DNA of 64,000 nt from Streptomyces capitiformicae (lineage in GTDB: Bacteria; Actinomycetota; Actinomycetes; Streptomycetales; Streptomycetaceae). This document shows positions 45,204-53,478 of the stretch, piece after piece (the first letter of the stretch is position 1; each line of letters starts with the position of its first letter). The position numbers were made by a program, and so were the translations under genes. Where the stretch lies: assembly GCF_002214185.1 (NCBI RefSeq), contig NZ_CP022161.1, positions 2,293,767 through 2,357,766 on the forward strand, in the 5' to 3' direction. The notes under the pieces were generated by a model, which saw nothing but the letters and a program-made list of their open reading frames with translations, had not been told where the DNA came from and ran no database searches.

Positions 45204-47429
45204 ATGAACGCGCCGTACGACGGTGACCGCGGCCAGGGCGCGGCCGATTCGGGCTACCCCGACGGCCCGCTGCCCGGGCCGGGCCAGGTGCCGCCGCAGC
45301 CCCCCGCGGACATGTACCTCCAGGACGCCTACGCCCAGGACCCCTACCGCGCGCAGGACCTGGCCGCCCAGGACCCGGTGGCCGAGGCCCTCTACGACCG
45401 TGCCGCCCACCCGCCACCGCCTCCGGGCACCTACCAGCCTCAGCAGCCTCTGTACGCGCAGCCGGCGGCGTCGCAGTACGCCCCCGATCCGCGCGTGTGG
45501 GCCCAGACGCCGGCGCCGGAGCCGGAGGGGCCGACGCGGCATCTGCCGTACGGCGACGACGCCCGCCCGACCCAGTTCGTGGGCGTGGACGATCTGGTCA
45601 CCCAGGCCGGGGAGGAGCGCCACGAGCCGGACGCGTTCGCTCACCTCTTCCGGGACCAGCAGCAGAGCGGTCACCCGCCCATGGGGCAGCCGTCCGTGCC
45701 CAACCCGGCCCCCGCCCCGGCGCCGGGCCCAGGGCGCCCGGCACACGAGGAGCCCGCCCCAGCCCCCGCTGCCACTCCCGCGCCTGCCCCGAAGAAGGGC
45801 GGACGGGCCTCGGGACTGCTGAAGTCGAGCGCCGTGATGGCAGCGGGCACCATGGTCTCGCGCCTCACCGGCTTCATTCGGTCAGCGATGATCGTTTCGG
45901 CCCTGGGCCTCAGCCTCCTCGGTGAATCCTTCCAGGTGGCCTACCAGCTGCCGACGATGATCTACATCCTGACCGTCGGCGGCGGCCTCAACTCCGTCTT
46001 CGTGCCGCAGCTCGTGCGTGCCATGAAGGAGGACGACGACGGCGGAGAGGCATACGCCAATCGGCTGCTGACCCTCGTCATGGTGGTCCTGGGCCTGCTG
46101 ACCGCGCTCGCCATGTTCGCCGCACCACTCCTCGTCCGCGCGCTGTCGAACCCTCTCGCGACCAATCCCGAGGCCAGCGAGGTCGCTGTCACCTTCACCC
46201 GCTACTTCCTGCCCTCGATCTTTTTCATGGGCATCCATGTGGTGATGGGTCAGATCCTTAACGCCCGTGGCCGGTTCGGCGCGATGATGTGGACTCCGGT
46301 CCTGAACAACATCGTCATCATCGTCACCCTCGGCGCGTTCCTCTGGGTGTACGGCAGCGCGGCCGACTCCCACATGACGGTCGAGAACATCCCGCCGGAG
46401 GGCGAGCGCCTGCTCGGTGTCGGCATCCTCTTGGGCCTCGTGGTCCAAGCCCTCGCCATGGTCCCGTACCTGCGGGAGACCGGGTTCCGGATGCGTCTGC
46501 GCTTCGACTGGAAGGGCCACGGTCTCGGCAAGGCCGCGATGCTCGCCAAGTGGACGATCCTGTTCGTGCTCGCCAACCAGGCGGGTGCCGTCGTCGTCAC
46601 CCAGCTGGCGACCGCCGCGTTGACGGAGTCCAAGATCGCCGGCACCGGTTTCAGCGCCTACGCCAACGCCCAGCTCATCTGGGGCCTGCCACAGGCCATC
46701 ATCACCGTCTCGCTCATGGCGGCCCTGCTCCCGCGCATCTCGCGGTCAGCCGCCGAGGACGACGCTGGCGCCGTTCGTGACGACATCTCCCAGGGCCTGC
46801 GCACCACGGCGGTCGCCATCGTGCCGATCGCCTTCGGTTTCGTCTCGCTCGGCATCCCCATGTGCACGCTGATCTTCGGCTCGTCCGGCACCGACTCGGC
46901 CACGAACATGGGCTTCATGCTGATGGCCTTCGGTCTCGGCCTGATCCCGTACTCCGTGCAGTACGTCGTCCTGCGCGCCTTCTACGCGTACGAGGACACG
47001 CGGACCCCGTTCTACAACACGGTCATCGTGGCCGCCGTCAACGCGAGCGCCTCGGCGGTCTGCTTCTTCGTGATCCCGGCCCGCTGGGCCGTGGTCGGCA
47101 TGGCCGCCTCGTACGGTCTGGCGTACATGATCGGTGTCGGGGTCGCCTGGAAGCGGCTGCGCAAGCGGCTGGGCGGTGACCTGGACGGGGCCAGGGTCCT
47201 GCGGACGTACGCGCGGCTGTGCATCGCCTCGTTGCCCGCGGCGCTGCTCAGCGGTGCGGCCTGCTACGGAATCAGCAAGTCTTTGGGACAGGGCGTCGGT
47301 GGCTCGATGCTCGCACTCGTCGGGGGAGGAATCGTTCTCCTCGGTGTCTTCTACGTCGCCGCGCGGCGCATGCGCATCGAGGAACTCAACTCGATGGTCG
47401 GCATGGTCCGCGGGCGGCTGGGGCGCTGA
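45204..47429 (+). CDS. murJ: lipid II flippase MurJ (MviN)
   Basis: 741 residues. A Pro/Gln/Tyr-rich cytoplasmic region of about 205 residues is followed by a 14-TM MOP-superfamily core: SSAVMAAGTMVSRLTGFIR, GGGLNSVFVPQLVRAM, ARGRFGAMMWTPVLNNIVII and KWTILFVLANQAGAVVV. Flips lipid II to the outer face of the membrane. In mycobacteria MviN carries a fused C-terminal pseudokinase; here that part is a separate gene downstream. ATG at 45204 with GAGGTGGGG upstream. Confidence 0.95.
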   Translation: MNAPYDGDRGQGAADSGYPDGPLPGPGQVPPQPPADMYLQDAYAQDPYRAQDLAAQDPVAEALYDRAAHPPPPPGTYQPQQPLYAQPAASQYAPDPRVWAQTPAPEPEGPTRHLPYGDDARPTQFVGVDDLVTQAGEERHEPDAFAHLFRDQQQSGHPPMGQPSVPNPAPAPAPGPGRPAHEEPAPAPAATPAPAPKKGGRASGLLKSSAVMAAGTMVSRLTGFIRSAMIVSALGLSLLGESFQVAYQLPTMIYILTVGGGLNSVFVPQLVRAMKEDDDGGEAYANRLLTLVMVVLGLLTALAMFAAPLLVRALSNPLATNPEASEVAVTFTRYFLPSIFFMGIHVVMGQILNARGRFGAMMWTPVLNNIVIIVTLGAFLWVYGSAADSHMTVENIPPEGERLLGVGILLGLVVQALAMVPYLRETGFRMRLRFDWKGHGLGKAAMLAKWTILFVLANQAGAVVVTQLATAALTESKIAGTGFSAYANAQLIWGLPQAIITVSLMAALLPRISRSAAEDDAGAVRDDISQGLRTTAVAIVPIAFGFVSLGIPMCTLIFGSSGTDSATNMGFMLMAFGLGLIPYSVQYVVLRAFYAYEDTRTPFYNTVIVAAVNASASAVCFFVIPARWAVVGMAASYGLAYMIGVGVAWKRLRKRLGGDLDGARVLRTYARLCIASLPAALLSGAACYGISKSLGQGVGGSMLALVGGGIVLLGVFYVAARRMRIEELNSMVGMVRGRLGR

Positions 47430-47547
47430 GGCGGGGGTACGCGCACAACCATCGTCCGCCGCCGCGTGTCGCTCATAGCGGCGGACTGTGGGCACAATTG
47501 GCTTTGGCGTCGCAGAGCGCGCAACGGATGGGGAGGCAGGAACGACG

Positions 47548-49275
47548 GTGGCGGAACGGAGCACGGCTGCCGTCGACGTGGCAGACAACAGCGGCGACAA
47601 GTCGCTGACCGCGCAGGCGGACCAGTCCACGGCCGACGGGGAGGCCCAGAACCGGGAGCGGGACACGGACAGCTCGGCGAGCGAAGAGGCACAGGGGAGC
47701 GGCGGTACCGAGAGCCCTTCGCAGACAACACCGCCCGAACTGCACAGCGGCCACAAACTCGCCAGGCGCTACCGCCTCGAAGAGTGCGTCACCCGTCTGG
47801 ACGGTTTCAGCAGTTGGCGTGCCGTGGACGAGAAGCTGCGCCGCGCCGTCGGGGTGCACGTGCTGCCCGCCGACCACGCGCGCGCCCGTACCGTGCTGGC
47901 GGCGGCACGTTCCTCGGCACTGCTGGGCGATCCCCGCTTCGTCCAAGTGCTGGACGCGGTAGAGGAGAACGACCTCGTGTACGTGGTGCACGAGTGGCTT
48001 CCCGACGCCACGGAACTGACGGCGCTCCTGGCCGCCGGCCCACTGGAACCGCATGACGCGTACCAGATGGTCACCCAGGTCTCCCACGCGATGGCCGCCG
48101 CGCACCGTGAGGGGCTTTCCCATCTGCGCCTCAATCCGAGCGCTGTGCTGCGCTCCGCCTCCGGGCAGTGGCGCATCCGCGGTCTCGCCGTGAACGCCGC
48201 GCTGCGCGGCATCGGTTCGGACACCCCGCAGCGCACGGACACGGAGGCGATCGGCGCACTCCTCTATGCCGCGCTCACCCAGCGCTGGCCATACGAGAAC
48301 GACGCGCACGGCCTCTCCGGGCTCCCCAAGGGCGTGGGGCTCATCGCCCCCGACCAGGTGCGGGCGGGCGTCCACCGTGGCCTGTCGGAGCTCGCCATGC
48401 GCGCGCTCGCCAATGACGGCGCCACCGCCTCGCGCCACGAGTCTCCGTGCACGACGCCGGAGGAACTGGTGAAGGCGATCGGTGAGATGCCCCGCATCCG
48501 CCCGCCGGAGCCCGCGTTCACCGCCCCGCCCGACTACCAGCGCACCTCGTACCAGCAGGGGACGTACGGCCGTCAGACGCAGCACCCGGGCGTCACGCAG
48601 CCGCTGGCGACCCCGCCACCGCCGCTGCAGAGCCGGACCGGCAAGGCCCTCAAGTGGGCGGTGTCGGCGCTGCTGATCGCCGCACTCGGCCTCGGCAGCT
48701 GGCAGCTGGCAGACGCGCTCATGGGACAGGGCGACCAGTCCAGTGACACGGACACGAGTCAGACCACGGAGGACAACGACAAGGGCACCAACACCGCCAA
48801 GCCGGTCACGACGCTCAGCATCCAGGACGCCGCGGAGTACTACCCGGACGGGAAGCCGCAGCACGCGGACGACGCGGATCTGACGTACGACAAGGACACC
48901 TCGACGTACTGGCGGACCTACTCCTTCACCGACGGCCCCACGCTGGCGCCGTTCAAGCAGGGCGTCGGGATCGTCTACGACCTCGGGTCGGCCCAGGAGG
49001 TGTCCGCAGCGTCGATAGGGCTGTACTACGCCGGCGACCGCACGACGGCCACGCTGTACGCGGCCGACTCCCTGTCGTCGTCCGCCCCGCTCAGCTCCAT
49101 GTCCAAGATCGCGGCGAACACGACCAGCGGGACGAGTCTGAAGATCTCCGCCAAGAAGCCGGTGAAGACCCGGTACGTTCTCGTCTGGCTCACCGAGGTG
49201 CCCAAGGCGGCCGGTGACCAGTTCAGCAGCTCCGGCTACAAGCAGGCGATCACCGACGTGAAGTTCACCGGCTGA
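47548..49275 (+). CDS. membrane pseudokinase with extracellular discoidin-like domain
   Basis: 575 residues. Cytoplasmic kinase-like domain (about 70-330) starts LARRYRLEECVTRLDGFSSW. The ATP-site lysine is replaced (VGVHVLPAD), HRD reads HLRLNPSAV, and DFG reads IRGLAV, so it is catalytically dead. One TM (WAVSALLIAALGLGSWQLAD) follows, then an extracellular domain (SIQDAAEYYPDGKPQHADDA onward, IVYDLGSAQEVSAASIGLYY) of F5/8 type C character. Equivalent to the C-terminal part of mycobacterial MviN. GTG at 47548 after GGGGAGG. Confidence 0.85.
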   Translation: MAERSTAAVDVADNSGDKSLTAQADQSTADGEAQNRERDTDSSASEEAQGSGGTESPSQTTPPELHSGHKLARRYRLEECVTRLDGFSSWRAVDEKLRRAVGVHVLPADHARARTVLAAARSSALLGDPRFVQVLDAVEENDLVYVVHEWLPDATELTALLAAGPLEPHDAYQMVTQVSHAMAAAHREGLSHLRLNPSAVLRSASGQWRIRGLAVNAALRGIGSDTPQRTDTEAIGALLYAALTQRWPYENDAHGLSGLPKGVGLIAPDQVRAGVHRGLSELAMRALANDGATASRHESPCTTPEELVKAIGEMPRIRPPEPAFTAPPDYQRTSYQQGTYGRQTQHPGVTQPLATPPPPLQSRTGKALKWAVSALLIAALGLGSWQLADALMGQGDQSSDTDTSQTTEDNDKGTNTAKPVTTLSIQDAAEYYPDGKPQHADDADLTYDKDTSTYWRTYSFTDGPTLAPFKQGVGIVYDLGSAQEVSAASIGLYYAGDRTTATLYAADSLSSSAPLSSMSKIAANTTSGTSLKISAKKPVKTRYVLVWLTEVPKAAGDQFSSSGYKQAITDVKFTG

Positions 49276-49303
49276 GAGCTCACCGGAGGGAGGGGGAGGT
49301 CCG

Positions 49304-50017
49304 ATGGCGCACGGCGCTGATCACAGCGGAGCAAGCGATCAGGATCTCCTGGCCCGCCATGTCGAGGGCGATCCCGACGCCTTCGGTGAGCTCGTACGGC
49401 GGCACCGGGACCGGCTGTGGGCGGTGGCCCTGCGGACGCTGGGGGACCGCGAGGAGGCCGCCGACGCCGTCCAGGACGCGCTCGTCTCCGCCTATCGGGC
49501 CGCGCATACATTTCGTGGCCAGTCGGCCGTCACGACCTGGCTGCACCGCATCACGGTGAATGCCTGCCTGGACCGCGCCCGCAAAGCTGCCTCCCGCAAG
49601 ACATCGCCCGTCGACGACACCGAGCGCCTGGAGCAGCTCCTGGAGCCGCACGAGTCGGCATCCGCTCCGGCCGAGCGCAACGATCTGCACCGTCAGCTGC
49701 TGGATGCCCTGAGCACCCTGCCGCAGGACCAGCGGGCGGCGCTCGTCCTGGTCGATATGCAGGGCTACCCGGTGGCTGAGGCCGCGCGGATCCTCGACGT
49801 GCCGACCGGCACCGTAAAGAGTCGCTGCGCCCGTGGCAGAGCCAGACTTCTGCCGCTTCTGACCCATCTCCGCTCGGACAGAGGGGGTGACGGCGGTGAA
49901 AAATCGGGGCGCGGAAGGAACCGGACGCAGGGGACATCCGTCCCACCCGCAGCGGGACCACATGATGCAGGGCCAAGCGATTCAGCTGCTGTGAAGGGCG
50001 GAGGTGGACGAGCGTGA
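49304..50017 (+). CDS. sigM: ECF RNA polymerase sigma factor SigM
   Basis: 237 residues. Sigma-2 (DLLARHVEGDPDAFGELVRR, AADAVQDALVSAYR) at 14-85 and sigma-4 (LDALSTLPQDQRAALVLVDM, LDVPTGTVKSRCARGRARL) at about 127-185, then a basic disordered tail. ECF sigma factor in the conserved murJ-sigM-anti-sigma-trxB-trxA block of actinomycetes; implicated in envelope or oxidative stress. ATG with GGAGGGGGAGG upstream; overlaps the next gene by four bases. Confidence 0.93.
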   Translation: MAHGADHSGASDQDLLARHVEGDPDAFGELVRRHRDRLWAVALRTLGDREEAADAVQDALVSAYRAAHTFRGQSAVTTWLHRITVNACLDRARKAASRKTSPVDDTERLEQLLEPHESASAPAERNDLHRQLLDALSTLPQDQRAALVLVDMQGYPVAEAARILDVPTGTVKSRCARGRARLLPLLTHLRSDRGGDGGEKSGRGRNRTQGTSVPPAAGPHDAGPSDSAAVKGGGGRA

Positions 50018-50967
50018 CATCCACGACCGACACGGCCGGGCACCCGGAAGTCGCGGAGATCTCCGACCTCACCGAAGGTCTGCTCCCTCCGACCCGTACT
50101 GCGGATGTACGCCGCCACCTGGACGAGTGCCCGCTCTGCGCCGACGTCCATGCCTCGCTGGAGGAGATCCGCGGCCTGCTCGGCACCTTGCCGGGCCCTG
50201 CGCGTATGCCCGACGACGTGGCGGGGCGCATCGATGCCGCCCTCGCCGCCGAAGCCCTCCTGGAGTCCACGGCACCCGATTCCGAGCCCCAGGACGTTCC
50301 CGCAGACTCCGAGTCCAAGGACGCTCCCGCGACGCTCAGCTCCTCCCGTCCGGCATCGACCGCGGACGACAGCGTGCATGTTTCACGTGAAACATCGCCC
50401 GCAGCAGATCGCCCGGCCGGCCACTCCCGCGCCTCCACCGGCCCCGGCCGCACGCATCAGAAGCGCCGCAACCGCCGCAGGGCGGTTCTCGGCGCCGTCT
50501 TCACGGTGGCCACGCTGGGCCTCAGCGCGCTTATGGTCCAGTCGATGAACGACAACGGCTCCGGCAACGACCCCACGACAGCAGCGCAGAGCGCGGCCTC
50601 CGACTCCTTTTCCGGGGTCAAGCTGGAGAAGCAAGTAGAGAATCTCCTGGACGGGTCCCAGAGCCAGACCTCACCCGGCCAGGATTCCCTAGGGGTCAAA
50701 GGGACGCCGGAGTCTCAGGAGAAGAGCCCGAACTCGGTGCTCAAGACCGTCGTGCCCGACTGCATCGCAAAGGGAATCGGCGACACCACGGGGGCGATCG
50801 CTTCCAAGTCGGGTACCTACCGGGGAGCGGAGGCGTATCTCGTGCTGCTGCCCGACCGCTCCGACGACACGCGCGTCACCGTGTATATCGTCGATGCCTC
50901 CTGCTTGGACAAGGCTTCGGAGCCCGCCGGTGAGGTTCTGCTGAAGCGGTCCTACGCCAGTCGCTGA
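50014..50967 (+). CDS. putative zinc-finger anti-sigma factor of SigM
   Basis: 317 residues. N-terminal zf-HC2-like motif: VRRHLDECPLCADVHASLEE (HxxxCxxC). One TM segment (AVLGAVFTVATLGLSALMV) near the middle and an extracytoplasmic domain after it. Position directly after sigM with a GTGA overlap supports an anti-sigma role; the partnership is inferred. A parS site lies inside the gene (50380-50393) and is read as VSRET. GTG start. Confidence 0.85.
   Translation: MTSTTDTAGHPEVAEISDLTEGLLPPTRTADVRRHLDECPLCADVHASLEEIRGLLGTLPGPARMPDDVAGRIDAALAAEALLESTAPDSEPQDVPADSESKDAPATLSSSRPASTADDSVHVSRETSPAADRPAGHSRASTGPGRTHQKRRNRRRAVLGAVFTVATLGLSALMVQSMNDNGSGNDPTTAAQSAASDSFSGVKLEKQVENLLDGSQSQTSPGQDSLGVKGTPESQEKSPNSVLKTVVPDCIAKGIGDTTGAIASKSGTYRGAEAYLVLLPDRSDDTRVTVYIVDASCLDKASEPAGEVLLKRSYASR
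50380..50393. promoter_or_regulatory. parS site inside the anti-sigma gene
   Basis: Exact GTTTCACGTGAAAC, read in frame as VSRET. Confidence 0.9.
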
Positions 50968-51040
50968 GTCCTGTTTCTCCCGTTCCGTCGCCCCTGGCAT
51001 CCCTGTGCGGTCTCTCATCTCCGTGTGCCCGGACACACCG

Positions 51041-51066
51041 GGAATGCACGCCCCTTAGGATCCGTT
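51041..51066 (+). promoter_or_regulatory. SigR-type promoter of trxBA
   Basis: GGAAT at 51041-51045, an 18-base spacer and GTT at 51064-51066. This is exactly the GGAAT-N18-GTT promoter form of the thiol-stress sigma factor SigR, which is known to drive trxBA in S. coelicolor. It ends about 75 bases before the trxB start. Confidence 0.85.
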
Positions 51067-51139
51067 GGGTGGGGTGAGAGTTCCGAGAGCAGCTCCCACC
51101 GGCAGTACGCAGCAGTCTCCAGAGACGAGGAATCAAGCC

Positions 51140-52111
51140 GTGAGCGACGTCCGTAACGTGATCATCATCGGCTCCGGGCCCGCCGGCTACACGGCAGCGC
51201 TCTACACCGCGCGCGCGTCGCTGAAGCCGCTGGTGTTCGAAGGAGCTGTCACCGCAGGCGGCGCCCTCATGAACACCACTGAGGTGGAGAACTTCCCCGG
51301 CTTCCGCGACGGGATCATGGGACCCGACCTCATGGACAACATGCGGGCCCAGGCCGAGCGCTTCGGTGCCGAGCTCGTTCCGGACGACGTCGTGGCCGTT
51401 GACCTGAGCGGCGAGATCAAGACCGTCACGGACACCGCGGGCACCGTGCACCGTGCCAAGGCGGTCATCGTCACCACGGGCTCCCAGCACCGCAAGCTCG
51501 GGCTGCCCAACGAGGACGCTCTCTCCGGCCGCGGTGTCTCCTGGTGCGCCACCTGCGACGGATTCTTCTTCAAGGACCAGGACATCGCCGTGATCGGCGG
51601 CGGTGACACCGCGATGGAGGAGGCCACCTTCCTCTCCCGGTTCGCCAAGTCCGTCACCATCGTCCACCGCCGGGACACCCTGCGCGCCTCCAAGGCGATG
51701 CAGGAACGCGCGTTCACCGACCCGAAGATCTCCTTCATCTGGGACAGCGAGGTCGCCGAGGTACAGGGCGACCAGAAGCTCGCCGGGCTGAAGCTGCGCA
51801 ACGTCAAGACGGGCGAGACGTCCGACCTGCCGGTGACGGGTCTGTTCATCGCGATCGGCCATGACCCGCGCACGGAACTCTTCAAGGGTCAGCTCGAGCT
51901 GGATGACGAGGGCTATCTGAAGGTCGCTTCCCCGTCGACCCGCACGAATCTGACCGGTGTCTTCGGCGCCGGTGACGTCGTCGACCACACGTACCGCCAG
52001 GCGATCACCGCAGCCGGCACCGGCTGCTCCGCCGCCCTCGACGCCGAGCGCTACCTCGCCGCCCTCGCGGACGGCGAGCAGGCCCCCGAGCCCGAGAAGA
52101 CCACCGTCTGA
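51140..52111 (+). CDS. trxB: thioredoxin reductase
   Basis: 323 residues. FAD site [16 protein letters not shown], redox pair WCATCDG (C136, C139), NADPH site [12 protein letters not shown], and [15 protein letters not shown] near the end. Reduces TrxA with NADPH in the cytoplasm. GTG at 51140 after GACGAGGAAT. Downstream of a SigR-type promoter; trxA follows 41 bases later in the same operon. Confidence 0.97.
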   Translation: MSDVRNVIIIGSGPAGYTAALYTARASLKPLVFEGAVTAGGALMNTTEVENFPGFRDGIMGPDLMDNMRAQAERFGAELVPDDVVAVDLSGEIKTVTDTAGTVHRAKAVIVTTGSQHRKLGLPNEDALSGRGVSWCATCDGFFFKDQDIAVIGGGDTAMEEATFLSRFAKSVTIVHRRDTLRASKAMQERAFTDPKISFIWDSEVAEVQGDQKLAGLKLRNVKTGETSDLPVTGLFIAIGHDPRTELFKGQLELDDEGYLKVASPSTRTNLTGVFGAGDVVDHTYRQAITAAGTGCSAALDAERYLAALADGEQAPEPEKTTV

Positions 52112-52152
52112 CCCTCGTCCGCCCCACCGCACCAACCAGTTAGGAGCCCTCT

Positions 52153-52485
52153 GTGGCCGGCACCCTGAAGAACGTGACCGACGACTCCTTCGAGCAGGAC
52201 GTTCTCAAGAACGACAAGCCCGTCCTGGTGGACTTCTGGGCCGCATGGTGCGGCCCGTGCCGCCAGATCGCGCCGTCCCTCGAAGCGATCGCCCAGGAGT
52301 ACGGCGACAAGATCGAGATCGTCAAGCTCAACATCGACGAGAACCCTGCCACCGCTGCCAAGTACGGCGTCATGTCCATCCCGACCCTGAACGTCTACCA
52401 GGGCGGCGAGGTCGCCAAGACCATCGTCGGCGCCAAGCCGAAGGCCGCGATCGTGCGCGACCTCGAGGACTTCATCGCTGAGTGA
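52153..52485 (+). CDS. trxA: thioredoxin
   Basis: 110 residues. Active site FWAAWCGPCRQIAP (C33, C36), cis-Pro region MSIPTLNVYQGG. Transfers electrons from TrxB to disulfides. GTG start, AGGAGCCC upstream. A parS site begins one base after the TGA stop. Confidence 0.97.
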   Translation: MAGTLKNVTDDSFEQDVLKNDKPVLVDFWAAWCGPCRQIAPSLEAIAQEYGDKIEIVKLNIDENPATAAKYGVMSIPTLNVYQGGEVAKTIVGAKPKAAIVRDLEDFIAE

Positions 52486-52486
52486 T

Positions 52487-52500
52487 GTTTCACGTGAAAC
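52487..52500. promoter_or_regulatory. parS site
   Basis: Exact GTTTCACGTGAAAC, immediately after the trxA stop and just before the terminator hairpin. Confidence 0.9.
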
Positions 52501-52502
52501 AT

Positions 52503-52534
52503 GAATGGGCCGGCCCTCCTGGGTCGGCCCATTC
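52503..52534. terminator. bidirectional hairpin terminator between trxA and the GNAT gene
   Basis: GAATGGGCCGGCCC/GGGTCGGCCCATTC with TCCT loop; 14 pairs, one wobble. Starts two bases after the parS site. Confidence 0.8.
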
Positions 52535-52537
52535 GCT

Positions 52538-53155
52538 TTAGAGCGGCCGCAGCGCCGGTTCCTTCTGCACAGCTCCCAGGAGCCGGTCGAGCGCCAACTC
52601 GACGTCCTCCTTCCAGGAGAGCGTCGTCCGCAGCTCCAACCGCAGCCGCGGATACGTGGGATGAGGGCGGACCGTCTTGAACCCCACAGCCGTCAGATGG
52701 TCGGCGGGCAGGACACACGCCGGTTCCTTCCAGCGAGCGTCACCAAAGGCCTCGATCGCTTTGAAGCCCCGCCGCAGCAGGTCCTTGGCGACAGTCTGGA
52801 CCATCACACGACCGAGGCCCTGGCCCTGATAGCCCTGCATGATGAAGGCAGTCATCAGCTGGACCGCATCGGCGGACACCGGGCTCGTGGGGAACGCCGT
52901 GGAGCGGGGTACGTAGGCCGGAGGCGCATAGATCACGAAGCCCACCGGCACCTCGTCCACGTAGACGACTCGGCCGCAGGACCCCCAGTCCAACAGGACG
53001 GCGGAGATCCACGCCTCCTTCTCCAGTGCGGGAGTACCGGCCTTTACCGCGGCCTCGCCGCTGACTGGGTCCAGCTCCCAGAAGACACACGAGCGACAGC
53101 GCTTGGGAAGGTCCTGAAGGTTGTCCAACGTGAGCGGTACGAGCCGACGCCCCAT
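52538..53155 (-). CDS. GNAT acetyltransferase
   Basis: 205 residues from ATG 53155 (GAGGAA upstream). GNAT fold: LVPLTLDNLQDLPKRCRSCV, GFVIYAPPAYVPR, acetyl-CoA loop GYQGQGLGRVMVQ, FGDARWKEPACVLP. It keeps the conserved place between trxA and parB. Substrate unknown. A longer reading to 53470 overlaps a separate small ORF and is not used. Confidence 0.88.
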   Translation of the reverse strand: MGRRLVPLTLDNLQDLPKRCRSCVFWELDPVSGEAAVKAGTPALEKEAWISAVLLDWGSCGRVVYVDEVPVGFVIYAPPAYVPRSTAFPTSPVSADAVQLMTAFIMQGYQGQGLGRVMVQTVAKDLLRRGFKAIEAFGDARWKEPACVLPADHLTAVGFKTVRPHPTYPRLRLELRTTLSWKEDVELALDRLLGAVQKEPALRPL

Positions 53156-53301
53156 GAAGGCTGTTCCTCGCTTCCTTCGCCCGCAGCGTCGCGAGCGGCT
53201 GTCAGAGCGCTCCTCTCCCTGAGCAGGCTGCCGACGAACCCGCCGAGCGCGCCCAGTCCCAGGCCTGCGGTCACCAGACCGGAACGGCTCACGGTTCGCA
53301 T
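53044..53301 (-). CDS. possible small membrane protein overlapping the GNAT gene
   Basis: 85 residues from ATG 53301, with GGGAGGCGGGGCA directly upstream, a strong ribosome binding site. An N-terminal hydrophobic stretch (SGLVTAGLGLGALGGFVGSLL) is followed by a polar tail. It overlaps the first 112 bases of the GNAT gene in another frame. The start signal is better than that of many neighbours, but coding status is unproven. Confidence 0.45.
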   Translation of the reverse strand: MRTVSRSGLVTAGLGLGALGGFVGSLLRERSALTAARDAAGEGSEEQPSWGVGSYRSRWTTFRTFPSAVARVSSGSWTQSAARPR

Positions 53302-53397
53302 TGCCCCGCCTCCCATTGAAGGTGCCGTCGGGTGGATGCGCCATCCCGAACGCATCGTATCCACGATGTGATTGCCTAGATACCGCCTGAAAGCAAA

Positions 53398-53437
53398 GAG
53401 CGGGCTGTGTCCGGTATACAACGGACACAGCCCGCTC
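53398..53437 (-). terminator. terminator of the parAB operon
   Basis: A perfect 16-bp stem GAGCGGGCTGTGTCCG and complement, eight-base loop, followed on the minus strand by TTTGCTTT. It lies 41 bases after the parB stop. Confidence 0.85.
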
Positions 53438-53478
53438 AGGCGGTCGACCAGCCGAAAGCCGTTCTGTCACCCGAAGGC

